Shown here piece after piece: positions 1 to 7,925 of a DNA stretch of 14,330 bases. The stretch spans positions 9,162 through 23,491 of the forward strand of contig HF985457.1 in assembly GCA_000432015.1 (NCBI GenBank). Reading direction: 5' to 3'. The notes below the pieces were generated by a model. That model ran no database searches and was not told the origin of the DNA. It saw only the letters and a list, made by a program, of their open reading frames with translations. The stretch comes from Clostridium sp. CAG:1024 (lineage in GTDB: Bacteria; Bacillota; Clostridia; Christensenellales; CAG-138). Position 1 is the stretch's first letter, and every line of letters begins with the position of its first letter. The position numbers were made by a program, and so were the translations under genes.

Positions 1-1077
1 CACCACGGGAACGTCCAGCTCGCGCGCAAGGAGCTTGAGCTGCCGTGTCATGTCGGAGACCTCCTGCGTGCGGCTGTCCGATTTTCTGCCACCGCCGGAC
101 TGCATGAGCTGCAGGTAGTCGATCACGATCATATCCAGCCCGTGCCGCGCGCGCAGCCGCCTGCATTTGGAGCGGATCTCCGGCACGGTCGCGCCGCCGG
201 TATCGTCGATGAACAGCTTGGCGCGGCTCATGGGCTCCATGACCTCGACGAGCCGCTTCAGTTCGTCCGAACCGACCGTCCCCTCCTTGATCTTCTGCGA
301 TTCCACGGTCGCCTCCGTGCAGAGCATACGCTGCACGAGCTGCGATGCGCTCATTTCCAGGCTGAAGATCACGACCGTGCGGTCGTCGTGGAGCGCCGCA
401 TACTGCGCGATGTTCAGTGCAAAGGCCGTTTTGCCCATGGCCGGACGCGCCGCGATGATGATGAGGTCGCTCTTTTGGAAGCCGTTCGTCATGCGGTTCA
501 GCTCCGTAAAGCCCGTGGACACGCCCGTGATCGTCCCCTTGCGCTCCATGAGCTCGCTGATCTCATTGAAGGCCTCCGGCACGACCTGCTCGATGGGCCG
601 GAGCGTGTCGGCGCTCTTGCGCATCGTAATGTCGTAGATGCGCCGCTCCGCCCCGTTCAGCGCGTCCTCAAGCTCGCCGCCGTCGTTCTGCGCATCCCTT
701 GCGATGTCGCCGCCCGCGCGGATGAGCAGTCTGCGCACGCTCTTTTCCTCCACGATGGAGATATACTCCTGCGTGTTCACCGCCGTCGGGACGAAGCTCA
801 TCAGCTCCGACAGGTACAGCGGCCCGCCGACCATATCGAGCTTGCCGTGGCGCTCCAGCTCGTTCGACAGCGTGACAAGATCCACCGCGCCGCCGGCGTT
901 TCGGATATCGCGCATCGCTGCGAAAATGGCCTGATGCGTCGGAAGGTAGAAATCTTCCTCGTGCAGCTGTTCGATGGCAAGCTCGAGCGCGTTCGCTTCG
1001 ATGAGCATACCGCCGAGCACCGAGCGTTCCGCATCGGTGCTGTGGGGCGGGAGCTGCGTTTGCTGCCGTTCTTCCAT
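1..1077 (-). CDS. dnaB: Replicative DNA helicase DnaB, C-terminus cut off by window edge
   Basis: This is the ring helicase that unwinds DNA at the replication fork and works with DnaG primase. It was read by hand on the minus strand because no stop codon lies inside the window; 359 codons are present. The N-terminal domain is about residues 10-150 (PHSTDAERSVLGGML at the start). The RecA-like domain follows, with Walker A ARPAMGKT at 210-217, the EMS motif at 241-243, Walker B MIVIDYLQLM at about 316-325, and the conserved SRTQEVSDMTRQLKLLAREL stretch at 335-354. Roughly the last 80-90 residues of a normal DnaB lie beyond base 1. The ATG at 1077 follows the rplI stop by 11 bases. The best Shine-Dalgarno, AAGGAG, overlaps the rplI stop and sits rather far (14 bases) from the ATG, so coupling to rplI translation is likely. 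No intein is seen in the part present. Confidence 0.97.
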   Translation of the reverse strand, partial: MEERQQTQLPPHSTDAERSVLGGMLIEANALELAIEQLHEEDFYLPTHQAIFAAMRDIRNAGGAVDLVTLSNELERHGKLDMVGGPLYLSELMSFVPTAVNTQEYISIVEEKSVRRLLIRAGGDIARDAQNDGGELEDALNGAERRIYDITMRKSADTLRPIEQVVPEAFNEISELMERKGTITGVSTGFTELNRMTNGFQKSDLIIIAARPAMGKTAFALNIAQYAALHDDRTVVIFSLEMSASQLVQRMLCTEATVESQKIKEGTVGSDELKRLVEVMEPMSRAKLFIDDTGGATVPEIRSKCRRLRARHGLDMIVIDYLQLMQSGGGRKSDSRTQEVSDMTRQLKLLARELDVPVV

Positions 1078-1088
1078 GCGCGTTTTTG

Positions 1089-1532
1089 TTACTCCTTGAC
1101 GATGATCTTGATCTCGGCGCTCGTGCCTTCAAACAGGCTGATCTTCGCCGTGTATTCGCCGGTGGTCTTGATCGGCTCGGAAAGCGCGATCTTCTTCTTG
1201 TCGATGCCAAAGCCCTTCTGCTCCTTGAGCGCCGCGGCGATCTCCTTGCCGGTGATCGCGCCGAAGAGCTTGCCGCCCTCGCCGACGCGCGCAGTGAGCG
1301 TCACGACCTGTCCCTCGAGCAGCTTTGCATCCTCGCGCGCCTTGACGCCCGCTTCAAACCTGCGGTGCGCAGCCGCGCTTTTCTGGATGTTCGCTGCGTT
1401 CACCGCGGATGCGTCCGCAGGCGCCGCGAGTTTTTTCGGAAAGAGGAAATTGCGGGCATAGCCGTCCGAAACGTTGACGATGTCGCCCTTTTTTCCCGTG
1501 CCTTTTACATCCTGTTCCAACAGTACCTTCAT
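1089..1532 (-). CDS. rplI: 50S ribosomal protein bL9
   Basis: This is a structural protein of the large ribosomal subunit, with a 23S-rRNA-binding N-domain joined by a long helix to a C-domain. The 147-residue length is normal. It begins MKVLLEQDVKGTGKKGDIVNV and carries the bL9 signature GDIVNVSDGYARNFLFPKKLA at about residues 16-36. The C-domain ends GTSAEIKIIVKE. The start codon overlaps the gdpP stop in an ATGA arrangement at 1529-1532, which indicates translational coupling. The order gdpP-rplI-dnaB is the same as in Bacillus subtilis, supporting the assignment of all three genes. Confidence 0.98.
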   Translation of the reverse strand: MKVLLEQDVKGTGKKGDIVNVSDGYARNFLFPKKLAAPADASAVNAANIQKSAAAHRRFEAGVKAREDAKLLEGQVVTLTARVGEGGKLFGAITGKEIAAALKEQKGFGIDKKKIALSEPIKTTGEYTAKISLFEGTSAEIKIIVKE

Positions 1533-3487
1533 TTGAGATTCGCCTCCTGTAAGTATTCTTCAATGCGTTTGCGCACAAGCGCGCGCGCGTCGTCCATGTT
1601 TGTTTTATGCAGCTGCGCGCCCGCCATGGTCAGATGCCCGCCGCCGCCCAGCCGTTCGCAGATGATCTGTACGTTGATTTTGCCGAGCGACCGTCCGCTC
1701 ACGCTGATGACGTCCCCGTCGCGGCCGAGACCGAACGCCGCCTCGATGCCGCGAATGTCGATGAGCTGATCCGCCGCCTTTGCCGCGACGAGCTTTGCGT
1801 TCTCCGTTTCTTCTTCGCAGACGGCGAGCGCGACGCCGCCCGGAAGGATCTCCGCATTCCGCACGGTATCCGAGCAGGCGCGGAAGCTCTCCATATCGTC
1901 CTGGAACATCTGCTTGATCATGCCGATGTCCGCGCCGTTCTTTCTGAGGTAGCCCGCGGCCTCGAACGTGCGGCTGCCGACATTAAAGGCAAAGTGCTTC
2001 GTGTCCACCGTGATGCCCGCGAGCAGCGCGCTGCACACAAAGGCGGGAATGCGGGGGCTGTCGTCGAAGTATTGCAGCATTTCCGTGACGAGCTCCGACG
2101 CGGACGATGCGCGGGATTCGAGATAGTGCAGCGTGCTTCTGTCGATGTAATCCGCGCTGCGGCGGTGATGATCGATGAGTACGATGCGCGAGGCCTCCGC
2201 GATGAGCTCCGGCGCACAGGTCGTCTGCGAGCGCTGGGTATCCACGATCACGAGCACGGACGACGGCCGCCACATGCGCTTCGCCTGCTCGGGCGTCACG
2301 ATGCAGTCTGCATACGCGGCGTTCTGCCGGATGGACGCAAGCGCGATCTCGATCGTCTCGTTGGACTCGTCCAGCACGAGGAACGCGCGCGAGCCGATGA
2401 GCTTTGCGCAGGCAATGACGCCGAGCGCCGCGCCGAGACAGTCCATGTCGGCGTTCTTGTGCCCCATGACCACGACGTCGCCCGCGTTTTCAAAGAGCTG
2501 GCGCAGCGCCTTTGCAAAGAGCCGTGCCTTGACGCGCGACTGCATGGATTCGAGCTGGCGCTTGCCGCCGTAAAACGTATAGTTCGTGCCGCGCTTGACC
2601 ACGGCCTGATCGCCGCCTCTGCCGAGCGCAAGCTCCATGGCCTGCCGGGCACTCTCGTCGGACTGCGCGATGCGATCCGCCACGCCTACGGCCACGGACA
2701 GAGACACCGTGCCGCTTGTGCCGGTATCGATGCGGTGCGCGGATTCGAGCAGGGAGAACCGCGCCTGCTCCAGCTGCTCGAGCTGCTTGGCTTCAAAGAT
2801 GAGCAGGAACCTGCCGTTTTCATAGCGGCGGTAGATGCCCTGCAAGCTGCTTGCCGTGTCCGCCACAAGACGCTCCACCTCGGTCAGCACCGCCGTGCGG
2901 TGGAACTGCTGGTCGGCGGACAGCTCGTCGAAGTTGTCGACATACACGAGCGCCACATACGGCATGGTCTCCTCATAGAGACGCTTATAGTGCGCCGCTT
3001 CCGTGCGGTCAAGCCAATATTGAAAGGTGAGCAGATGATCCGTGCTCCTGCGCTTGACGGCCATGCTCATGATCTGGTACGATCCGCCGGCGTAGGAAAA
3101 GGCGAAGGCGGCCTGCGGCTTTTCAAAATTGTACTCCGGCATGATGGCGCAAAGGTCGTCCTCCTGAAACAGCTTTTGCATGATCTCGTTGCGCCATGCG
3201 ATGCGGCCCTTCGGGTCGACGAGCAGACAGGGAACGGCCACCTCGCGGATCACATGCGCGGCGGTACCGGCGTTCTCCGCGAACACCTCGTCCATCTTTT
3301 GCTCCTGCCGCTTTTCGTGCTGCACGATGCTCGCCCAAGTGATCGCGGTCACAAGGATTGCGAGTCCTGCCGTCACGCCGGCGACGACATGGCGATATGC
3401 GGAGAAATGACCGGCAAAATAGAACAGGCCGATCAGCAACGCAAACAGGATGGCGATCGGGATCAGCATCCGCTGCGGTTTTTTCAT
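1529..3487 (-). CDS. gdpP: Cyclic-di-AMP phosphodiesterase GdpP (PAS, degenerate GGDEF, DHH/DHHA1)
   Basis: GdpP is a membrane-bound enzyme that hydrolyses the second messenger c-di-AMP to pApA and so affects potassium balance and wall stress. The 652 residues match the family length. Two membrane helices at about 8-26 and 32-53 are followed by a small PAS-like domain (about 80-140) and a degenerate GGDEF domain (about 172-305, with LGRGGDQAVV instead of a GGDEF signature, as is usual for GdpP). The DHH catalytic domain has GHKNADMD at 342-349, VDTQ at 415-418, DHH at 439-441 and DTKH at 495-498, giving the expected metal-binding His and Asp residues. The DHHA1 domain carries GGGGH at 614-618. 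All key residues look intact. Its ATG overlaps the stop of the upstream membrane-protein gene (3484-3487) and its stop overlaps the rplI start. Confidence 0.95.
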   Translation of the reverse strand: MKKPQRMLIPIAILFALLIGLFYFAGHFSAYRHVVAGVTAGLAILVTAITWASIVQHEKRQEQKMDEVFAENAGTAAHVIREVAVPCLLVDPKGRIAWRNEIMQKLFQEDDLCAIMPEYNFEKPQAAFAFSYAGGSYQIMSMAVKRRSTDHLLTFQYWLDRTEAAHYKRLYEETMPYVALVYVDNFDELSADQQFHRTAVLTEVERLVADTASSLQGIYRRYENGRFLLIFEAKQLEQLEQARFSLLESAHRIDTGTSGTVSLSVAVGVADRIAQSDESARQAMELALGRGGDQAVVKRGTNYTFYGGKRQLESMQSRVKARLFAKALRQLFENAGDVVVMGHKNADMDCLGAALGVIACAKLIGSRAFLVLDESNETIEIALASIRQNAAYADCIVTPEQAKRMWRPSSVLVIVDTQRSQTTCAPELIAEASRIVLIDHHRRSADYIDRSTLHYLESRASSASELVTEMLQYFDDSPRIPAFVCSALLAGITVDTKHFAFNVGSRTFEAAGYLRKNGADIGMIKQMFQDDMESFRACSDTVRNAEILPGGVALAVCEEETENAKLVAAKAADQLIDIRGIEAAFGLGRDGDVISVSGRSLGKINVQIICERLGGGGHLTMAGAQLHKTNMDDARALVRKRIEEYLQEANLK

Positions 3488-4509
3488 GCGTGTCCGCCTC
3501 CGTTCTGCTGTGTGTCGCGGTATTGCTTCAAGCGGTCATAGCTGTCTCGGATATGCAGCACCTGCTCCGCGCACCCCGCAAACAGCAGCGCGGACGCAAG
3601 CGAGGGAAGCAGAGCGGCGATGAGCACATAGGCAAGGATCCGCTTCATGGCGATGTTTTTCCCGTTGCGCGTCAGGAGATAATCGATGAGCGCGATCCCC
3701 TGCACGAACAGGGGAAGCCCCACGATCGCAGCCACGGTGGCGCTCACCGCGTCGGCGCTGTTCGAACCCGTCAGCATGAGGACGACCGCGCCGAGCAGAA
3801 GCAGGAACATGCCGAGCGACGCTTCGCGCGGGACGCTCCAGCGGGAAAAGGGCTTGAGCGGCGCAAGACCGAGCGCTTCACGGTCCTTTTTCACAAAGAG
3901 ACGGAAGAACAGCGTGTTGGACAGACCCAACAGTCCGCCGAGCAGCACGAGCATCGGCACGAGCCATGTCTGCACGGCGTTCTCCATGAACGAAAGCCCC
4001 TCTTCATAGCGGGCAAAGACTGCGGCCGTTTCGGGCGTGCGCATTTGATCGAGTATCTGCCGCATCCAATCGGCGTTCGCGTGCATGGCGGCCTCTGCGG
4101 GAGCGAAAGCGCCCTCGCCGGTCAGCACGCCGGGCAGACACACGGCAAAGTACAGCAGCAGCGCGGATAGTCCGCCAGTGACGGCTGCGGAGTAAAACCC
4201 GCCGCGTTTCTGCGCCTGCATGAGGCAGAGCGCAAGGCCGGGGACAGTGCCGAGCAGCGCCATGCAGAGATTGCCGACGAGCGCGTCTACCGTGCCGCCG
4301 GATGCCGCGTAGAGCGCGAACACGACCCCGACGGGCGGCAGCAGGAGCAGCAGGAGCAGCGCCGCATGGTTACAGCGGATAAGGATGGAGGCCCAGAGCG
4401 CGGCGGAAACGAGATACAGCAGCGGGAACGCCATTGCCGTAACGCTTGCCAGCACCGCGAGCAGCACGAGCCATGCCGGTATTTTATTATGCGGGATATT
4501 CTTTTCCAT
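3484..4509 (-). CDS. yybS: DUF2232 multi-spanning membrane protein, YybS-like
   Basis: This is a 341-residue integral membrane protein of unknown biochemical role. About eight hydrophobic segments are visible, at roughly 12-43, 48-69, 75-97, 106-130, 180-204, 229-247, 255-279 and 288-312. A more polar stretch lies between segments four and five (130-178). The loop FSRWSVPREASLG before segment six resembles the conserved loop of DUF2232 proteins. The call rests on this architecture and on position: in B. subtilis yybS directly precedes gdpP, rplI and the DnaB-type helicase gene. The ATG at 4509 has no clear Shine-Dalgarno upstream, so the exact start is less certain. The stop overlaps the gdpP ATG by four bases. 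It is probably the first gene of the leftward operon. Confidence 0.8.
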   Translation of the reverse strand: MEKNIPHNKIPAWLVLLAVLASVTAMAFPLLYLVSAALWASILIRCNHAALLLLLLLPPVGVVFALYAASGGTVDALVGNLCMALLGTVPGLALCLMQAQKRGGFYSAAVTGGLSALLLYFAVCLPGVLTGEGAFAPAEAAMHANADWMRQILDQMRTPETAAVFARYEEGLSFMENAVQTWLVPMLVLLGGLLGLSNTLFFRLFVKKDREALGLAPLKPFSRWSVPREASLGMFLLLLGAVVLMLTGSNSADAVSATVAAIVGLPLFVQGIALIDYLLTRNGKNIAMKRILAYVLIAALLPSLASALLFAGCAEQVLHIRDSYDRLKQYRDTQQNGGGHA

Positions 4510-4569
4510 AACACCATTTTACCGCGGATCGTGCAAAAAGGGAAGAGGACGGTTTTCTTAGGAACGCGG

Positions 4570-4605
4570 TTCTTTTTTCTTTTAAGAGGAAAAGAAGCAA
4601 AAGAA
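4570..4605. repeat. AT-rich imperfect palindrome, probable diverged copy of a dispersed repeat
   Basis: The left arm TTCTTTTTTC pairs with the right arm GGAAAAGAA, giving about nine base pairs including two G-T pairs. The right arm continues GAAGCAAAAGA, much like AGAAACAAAAGA at 14237-14248 after the downstream repeat. It lies 60 bases upstream of the leftward operon's first ATG. The tracts contrast sharply with the surrounding GC-rich sequence. It lacks the GGGGGACGAT core of the other copies, so kinship is inferred. Confidence 0.5.
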
Positions 4606-4740
4606 AATCGATCGCCGGAACGTCGGCTGTTTTACAGGTTTCGCCAATGCGCCGTGCGAAACGGGCGATTCCTATGCGGATCGCTCGCATCTGTGCTGTA
4701 AGCAGGGGGCTGCTCCCGACCGGCTTTCCGTTCCGCAGCG

Positions 4741-4779
4741 CCTTCTTTTCTTTTTAGAAGAAAAGAGATCGTCCCCCTT
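4741..4779 (-). repeat. GGGGGACGAT repeat with perfect AT-rich hairpin, upstream copy
   Basis: Read on the minus strand, 4779 to 4758 matches 14208-14229 on the plus strand at 21 of 22 bases, starting AAGGGGGACGAT. After this comes a hairpin whose arms CTTTTCTT (4745-4752) and AAGAAAAG (4758-4765) are perfectly complementary around a 5-base loop. The element sits about 45 bases upstream of the -35 box of the rightward operon. With no GC-rich stem and no T-tract outside the stem, it is not a classical intrinsic terminator. It may be a small dispersed palindromic element. Confidence 0.7.
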
Positions 4780-4823
4780 CCGGAACATGTTTGACTGCTT
4801 TTCCACAGAATCGGCCTCCGCAG

Positions 4824-4853
4824 TTGTCAGATACGGACAAGGTGTGCTATGAT
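4824..4853 (+). promoter_or_regulatory. Predicted sigma-A type promoter with extended -10 for the polysaccharide operon
   Basis: The -35 box is TTGTCA at 4824-4829. The -10 box is TATGAT at 4848-4853, with an 18-base spacer. A TGC directly before the -10 gives an extended -10 (TGCTATGAT). Transcription would start near 4860, leaving a leader of about 28 bases with a ribosome binding site AGAGGA (4877-4882) five bases before the ATG at 4888. No other comparable promoter was seen inside the seven-gene block. Confidence 0.7.
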
Positions 4854-4887
4854 ATAGATGTATATATTTGCAGAAAAGAGGATTTGC

Positions 4888-5751
4888 ATGGCGGATCTGA
4901 CCGCGATCGTACTCACGAAGAATGAGGAAGCAAACATTCGCGCCTGCATCGAATCCGTTCGGGATTTTGCAAAGCGCGTCGTTGTTGTGGACTCCGGAAG
5001 CACAGACAAAACCTGTGAGCTCGCCGCCTCGCTCGGGGCGGATGTGTATACGAACCCCTTTACGTATTATGCGGCGCAGTTTAACTGGGGGCTCGGCAAT
5101 ACCGGCATTGACACAGAGTGGGTGCTGCGGCTCGATGCAGACGAGCGCTTTACGCAGCCGCTCTGCAGGGAGTGCGAAAGCCTGCTTGCCGAGGCGGACG
5201 AAAAGGGATGGAACGGGATCGCCATGGAAGCGGATTTCTATTTTCTCGGCAGACTGATGAAGCACGGCCTTGCCAACAAGCGCAAGATCATGCTGTTCCG
5301 CAGAGGCCATGGTCAGATCGAAGACCGCAAGCGCGACGCGCACACGATCCTGTACGACGGCGGCTATGCCACGGCAAAGCATCGCTTTCTTCACTATGAC
5401 TTCAAAGACCTGAACAGTTATATCGCCCGCTACAACTGGTACACCATCCGCGAATTGCAGGATTATCTTGCCTATGAGAGCGGCGTATCGCAGGAGGTCA
5501 ACACCGACAGGCGGCTCCAGCGTCACAGAAAGAATAAGTTCAACATCTATTATCGTGCGCCGATGTTCCTTCGGAGCTTTCTCTGGTTCTGCTATAACTA
5601 TTATTTCAAGCTCGGTTTTTTGGACGGCCGTGAGGGCTATATTTATCACTGGTTCGAGTGCTATTGGTATCGCTTCCTTGTTGATGCGAAGATCTATGAA
5701 CAGAGAATAACGGGTCATGCGCCCGAGGAATTGAAGGCGTTCGGGCAATGA
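4888..5751 (+). CDS. GT2 glycosyltransferase, WaaE/KdtX-like (beta-1,4-glucosyltransferase type)
   Basis: This is a 287-residue cytosolic glycosyltransferase with a GT-A fold, expected to transfer a sugar from a nucleotide donor to a growing glycan. It starts MADLTAIVLTKNEEANI, typical of the WaaE-like GT2 subgroup. The nucleotide-binding DSGSTD lies at 35-40, and the metal-binding DADE at 83-86 follows WVLRL. The C-terminal half is rich in aromatic residues (for example YNYYFKLGFLDG) and may lie against the membrane. I chose ATG 4888 over the in-frame ATG 4858 because 4858 falls at the predicted transcription start, while 4888 has AGAGGA just upstream. Family members add glucose or similar sugars to inner-core oligosaccharides, but the donor cannot be read from sequence. 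The stop overlaps the next start as ATGA. Confidence 0.9.
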   Translation: MADLTAIVLTKNEEANIRACIESVRDFAKRVVVVDSGSTDKTCELAASLGADVYTNPFTYYAAQFNWGLGNTGIDTEWVLRLDADERFTQPLCRECESLLAEADEKGWNGIAMEADFYFLGRLMKHGLANKRKIMLFRRGHGQIEDRKRDAHTILYDGGYATAKHRFLHYDFKDLNSYIARYNWYTIRELQDYLAYESGVSQEVNTDRRLQRHRKNKFNIYYRAPMFLRSFLWFCYNYYFKLGFLDGREGYIYHWFECYWYRFLVDAKIYEQRITGHAPEELKAFGQ

Positions 5752-7925
5752 AGGGGCAAATTCGCGCACTTGAAATCCTGACGACGCGCTTTGCGGCGAA
5801 CGGCATCTCCGCCTATGCGCTGACCGCCATGGAAGCGGCGGGGGAGCGCCTCTTGGCGGACGTTGTTGCGATCAATGAACCGGACGCAGACCTTCGCGCA
5901 CGCGTGGAACGCCTGGGCGGGCGCGTGTTCGTGCTGCCCATGCGGAATCGAGACCCCATCGCCTATGCCGCCAAGCTTGCCCGCATCGTGCGGGACGGCG
6001 GCTATGATGTCGTCCATGCGCACGGCAACAGCTGCACGCTCCTGACCGAGATGTGGGCGGCAAAGCGCGGCGGCGCGGGTATCCGCATCGCGCACGCGCA
6101 CAACACCGCATGCCGGCAGAAGCTCCTGCACGCATTGCTGCGCAGACCCTTTGACCGGAGCTATACCGCCGCCGCTGCCTGTGGGAACGAAGCGGGACGG
6201 TTTCTTTTCCGCGACCGCCCCTTTACCGTGCTGAACAACGGCGTGAATATCGATCGTTTTGCCTTTGACCCGGAGGCGCGGGCGCGCCTGCGCGCCGAGA
6301 TGGGGCTCGCAGGCCGGCGTGTGCTGCTTGCAGTGGGCGGGTGCAGCGCGCAGAAGAATCAACGCTTCCTCTTTGCGCCGTTCGTCGCCGCAAGACGGCA
6401 GGATCCCTCGCTCTGCCTGCTGATTGCGGGGGACGGCCCGCTGCTGGACGAACTGAAGCGGGAGGCCGAGGCGCAAGGGCTTGACGGGGACGCGGTGCAT
6501 TTTCTCGGGAGGAGAAACGACGTGCCTGCGCTGCTGTCGCTTGCGGACGCGTTTTTGCTTCCGTCGCTCTATGAGGGCTTCCCGATCGCGCTCGTCGAGG
6601 CGCAGTGCGCGGGGCTGCCCTGCCTTGTCGCGGATACCGTGACAAGGGACGCCGCGCTCACCCCGCATACGGTATATCTGCCGCTGGAGCCCGACGCATG
6701 GGAGACGGCGATCTGCACGCTTGCCTGCCGGGACGCAGCGCAGCGTGCGGACGGGGCGGACGCGGTGCGCGCCGCGGGATTTTCGCTCGCCGATACGGGC
6801 GCGGCGCTCGTCGGCTACTATCAAACGCTGATCAACGAGAAAAAACATCCGCTCAAAAAACTCTTTGTCATGACGCACAACATGGCGGGCGGCGGCTGCG
6901 AACGCGTGATCGCGCAGCTTGTGAACCGCTACGCCACGGAGGGGATCGACTGCACCGTACTGACCGAGTACCGTCACGAGAGCTATTTTCCGCTCCACGC
7001 GAATGTGCGCCTTGTGCCGCTCACAGCCGGCGGCAAATGCGGCATGCGCGACGTTCCCCGCGTATATCTGCGGCTCCGAAGCCTTGTTCGGCGGGAAAAG
7101 CCCGATCTGGTGCTTGCCATGCCCGAAAAGGTGAATGTCTGGGCCGTGCTCTTCCTTGCGGGCAGCGGCACGCCGGTCGTCGTGTCCGAGCGCAACGACC
7201 CCGCAAGACATCCTGAGAACCGCGTCAAGCGTCTGCTCCGGCATATCGTTTATCCGATGGCTGCGGGCTTTATCTTTCAGACAGAACAGCAGGCCGCCTA
7301 TTTTTCACCCCGTATTCAAAAGCGGGGCGTCGTGCTGGACAATCCGCTCGAGTTGTCGCGGCTTCCGGAAAGCTATGCGGGTGAGCGGACGCATACCGCC
7401 GTGACCGCGGCGCGGCTCGCGCCGCAAAAGAATCTTCCGCTGCTGATCGGGGCGTTTTCGGACTTTTACAGGACGCATCCCGATTGGCGGCTCATCCTTT
7501 ACGGAGAGGGCGAGGAGCGGGAGACGCTCGAACGTCTTGCGGACGCGCTGCCGGAGGGCGTTGTTTCGCTTCCCGGCGCGATGGCGGATGTGACGGATCG
7601 CATCCGCACGGCGGGCATGTTCGTGCTGGCTTCGGATTTTGAAGGTATGCCGAATGCGCTCATCGAGGCCATGGCGGAAGGCCTGCCCGTCATCGCGACG
7701 GACTGCCCTGCGGGCGGCCCCGCAGCGCTGATCCGAACCGAGGAGAACGGCCTGCTCGTAAAACCGGGCGACCGGGTGGCAATGGCGAACGCGATGGCGC
7801 GGATTGCGGATGATCCCGCGCTTGCGCTGCGACTTTCCGGCGCCGCGGCAACGATCCGTATGCGGCTGGACGGCGCAGCCGTTGCGGAGAAATGGAGGGG
7901 CTACCTTGAAGGACTTCTTGGCTAA
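5748..7925 (+). CDS. Fusion of two GT4-family glycosyltransferases
   Basis: A single 725-residue protein contains two complete GT-B fold GT4 domains. Domain 1 is about residues 1-365. It has an N-terminal NGISAY loop, VVHAHGN, the GDGPLLDEL region near 228-236, and an E-x7-E motif EGFPIALVE at 276-284. Domain 2 starts near 371 with LFVMTHNMAGGGCERVIAQL, then SERND, a YGEGEERE region, and a second E-x7-E EGMPNALIE at 632-640. Each domain keeps its own acceptor loop and donor site, so two consecutive sugar additions by one polypeptide are plausible. The linker INEKKHPLKK looks like a former start region, but no stop codon or ribosome binding site separates the halves. The start overlaps the upstream stop (ATGA at 5748-5751), with GAAGG upstream as a possible Shine-Dalgarno. 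The 3' end overlaps the next gene by 20 bases. Confidence 0.92.
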   Translation: MKGQIRALEILTTRFAANGISAYALTAMEAAGERLLADVVAINEPDADLRARVERLGGRVFVLPMRNRDPIAYAAKLARIVRDGGYDVVHAHGNSCTLLTEMWAAKRGGAGIRIAHAHNTACRQKLLHALLRRPFDRSYTAAAACGNEAGRFLFRDRPFTVLNNGVNIDRFAFDPEARARLRAEMGLAGRRVLLAVGGCSAQKNQRFLFAPFVAARRQDPSLCLLIAGDGPLLDELKREAEAQGLDGDAVHFLGRRNDVPALLSLADAFLLPSLYEGFPIALVEAQCAGLPCLVADTVTRDAALTPHTVYLPLEPDAWETAICTLACRDAAQRADGADAVRAAGFSLADTGAALVGYYQTLINEKKHPLKKLFVMTHNMAGGGCERVIAQLVNRYATEGIDCTVLTEYRHESYFPLHANVRLVPLTAGGKCGMRDVPRVYLRLRSLVRREKPDLVLAMPEKVNVWAVLFLAGSGTPVVVSERNDPARHPENRVKRLLRHIVYPMAAGFIFQTEQQAAYFSPRIQKRGVVLDNPLELSRLPESYAGERTHTAVTAARLAPQKNLPLLIGAFSDFYRTHPDWRLILYGEGEERETLERLADALPEGVVSLPGAMADVTDRIRTAGMFVLASDFEGMPNALIEAMAEGLPVIATDCPAGGPAALIRTEENGLLVKPGDRVAMANAMARIADDPALALRLSGAAATIRMRLDGAAVAEKWRGYLEGLLG
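7894..7908 (+). promoter_or_regulatory. Ribosome binding site and TTG start of the Wzy-ATP-grasp gene
   Basis: GGAGGGG at 7894-7900 lies 5-7 bases before an in-frame TTG at 7906. The longest open frame begins at ATG 7804, but those first 34 codons (starting MRMIPRLRCDF) lie wholly inside the preceding gene, are not hydrophobic and have no Shine-Dalgarno. The TTG therefore fits best and gives an N-terminus MKDFLAKTAPGVFASD just before the first membrane helix. Confidence 0.75.

Larger units (their letters stand above)
4510..4887. other. Divergent intergenic spacer between the leftward and rightward operons
   Basis: No gene is supported here. The spacer contains two AT-rich palindromic repeats (4570-4605 and 4741-4779) and the rightward promoter (4824-4853). 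Between the repeats (about 4606-4740) is unremarkable GC-rich sequence with only short, weak hairpins. One is at 4666-4683, a 6-bp stem including one G-T pair. A 36-codon plus-strand reading frame at 4647-4757 has no ribosome binding site and runs into the repeat, so I do not call it. The promoter of the leftward operon must lie here, but I cannot locate it with confidence. Confidence 0.7.

Noticed and set aside
1607..3541. Long plus-strand open frame of 644 codons opposite gdpP
   Set aside because: It mirrors gdpP codons, has an atypical Arg/His-rich composition, and the minus strand carries an intact conserved gene.
4516..4544. Minus-strand TAAAAT with TTCCCT 17 bases upstream as a promoter for the leftward operon
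   Set aside because: The -35 matches only three of six bases and the transcript would begin on the start codon itself. The true promoter is probably further upstream.
4647..4757. Plus-strand reading frame of 36 residues in the divergent spacer
   Set aside because: It has no Shine-Dalgarno, lies upstream of the predicted promoter and ends inside the palindromic repeat.
4784..4791. AACATGTT palindrome upstream of the rightward promoter as a regulator site
   Set aside because: Eight bases is too short to separate from chance, and it does not match a full LexA-type or other operator that I can name.
7804..7905. Upstream ATG extension of the Wzy fusion protein by 34 residues
   Set aside because: The extension lies entirely within the preceding glycosyltransferase gene, has no ribosome binding site, and a well-placed TTG with GGAGGGG follows.
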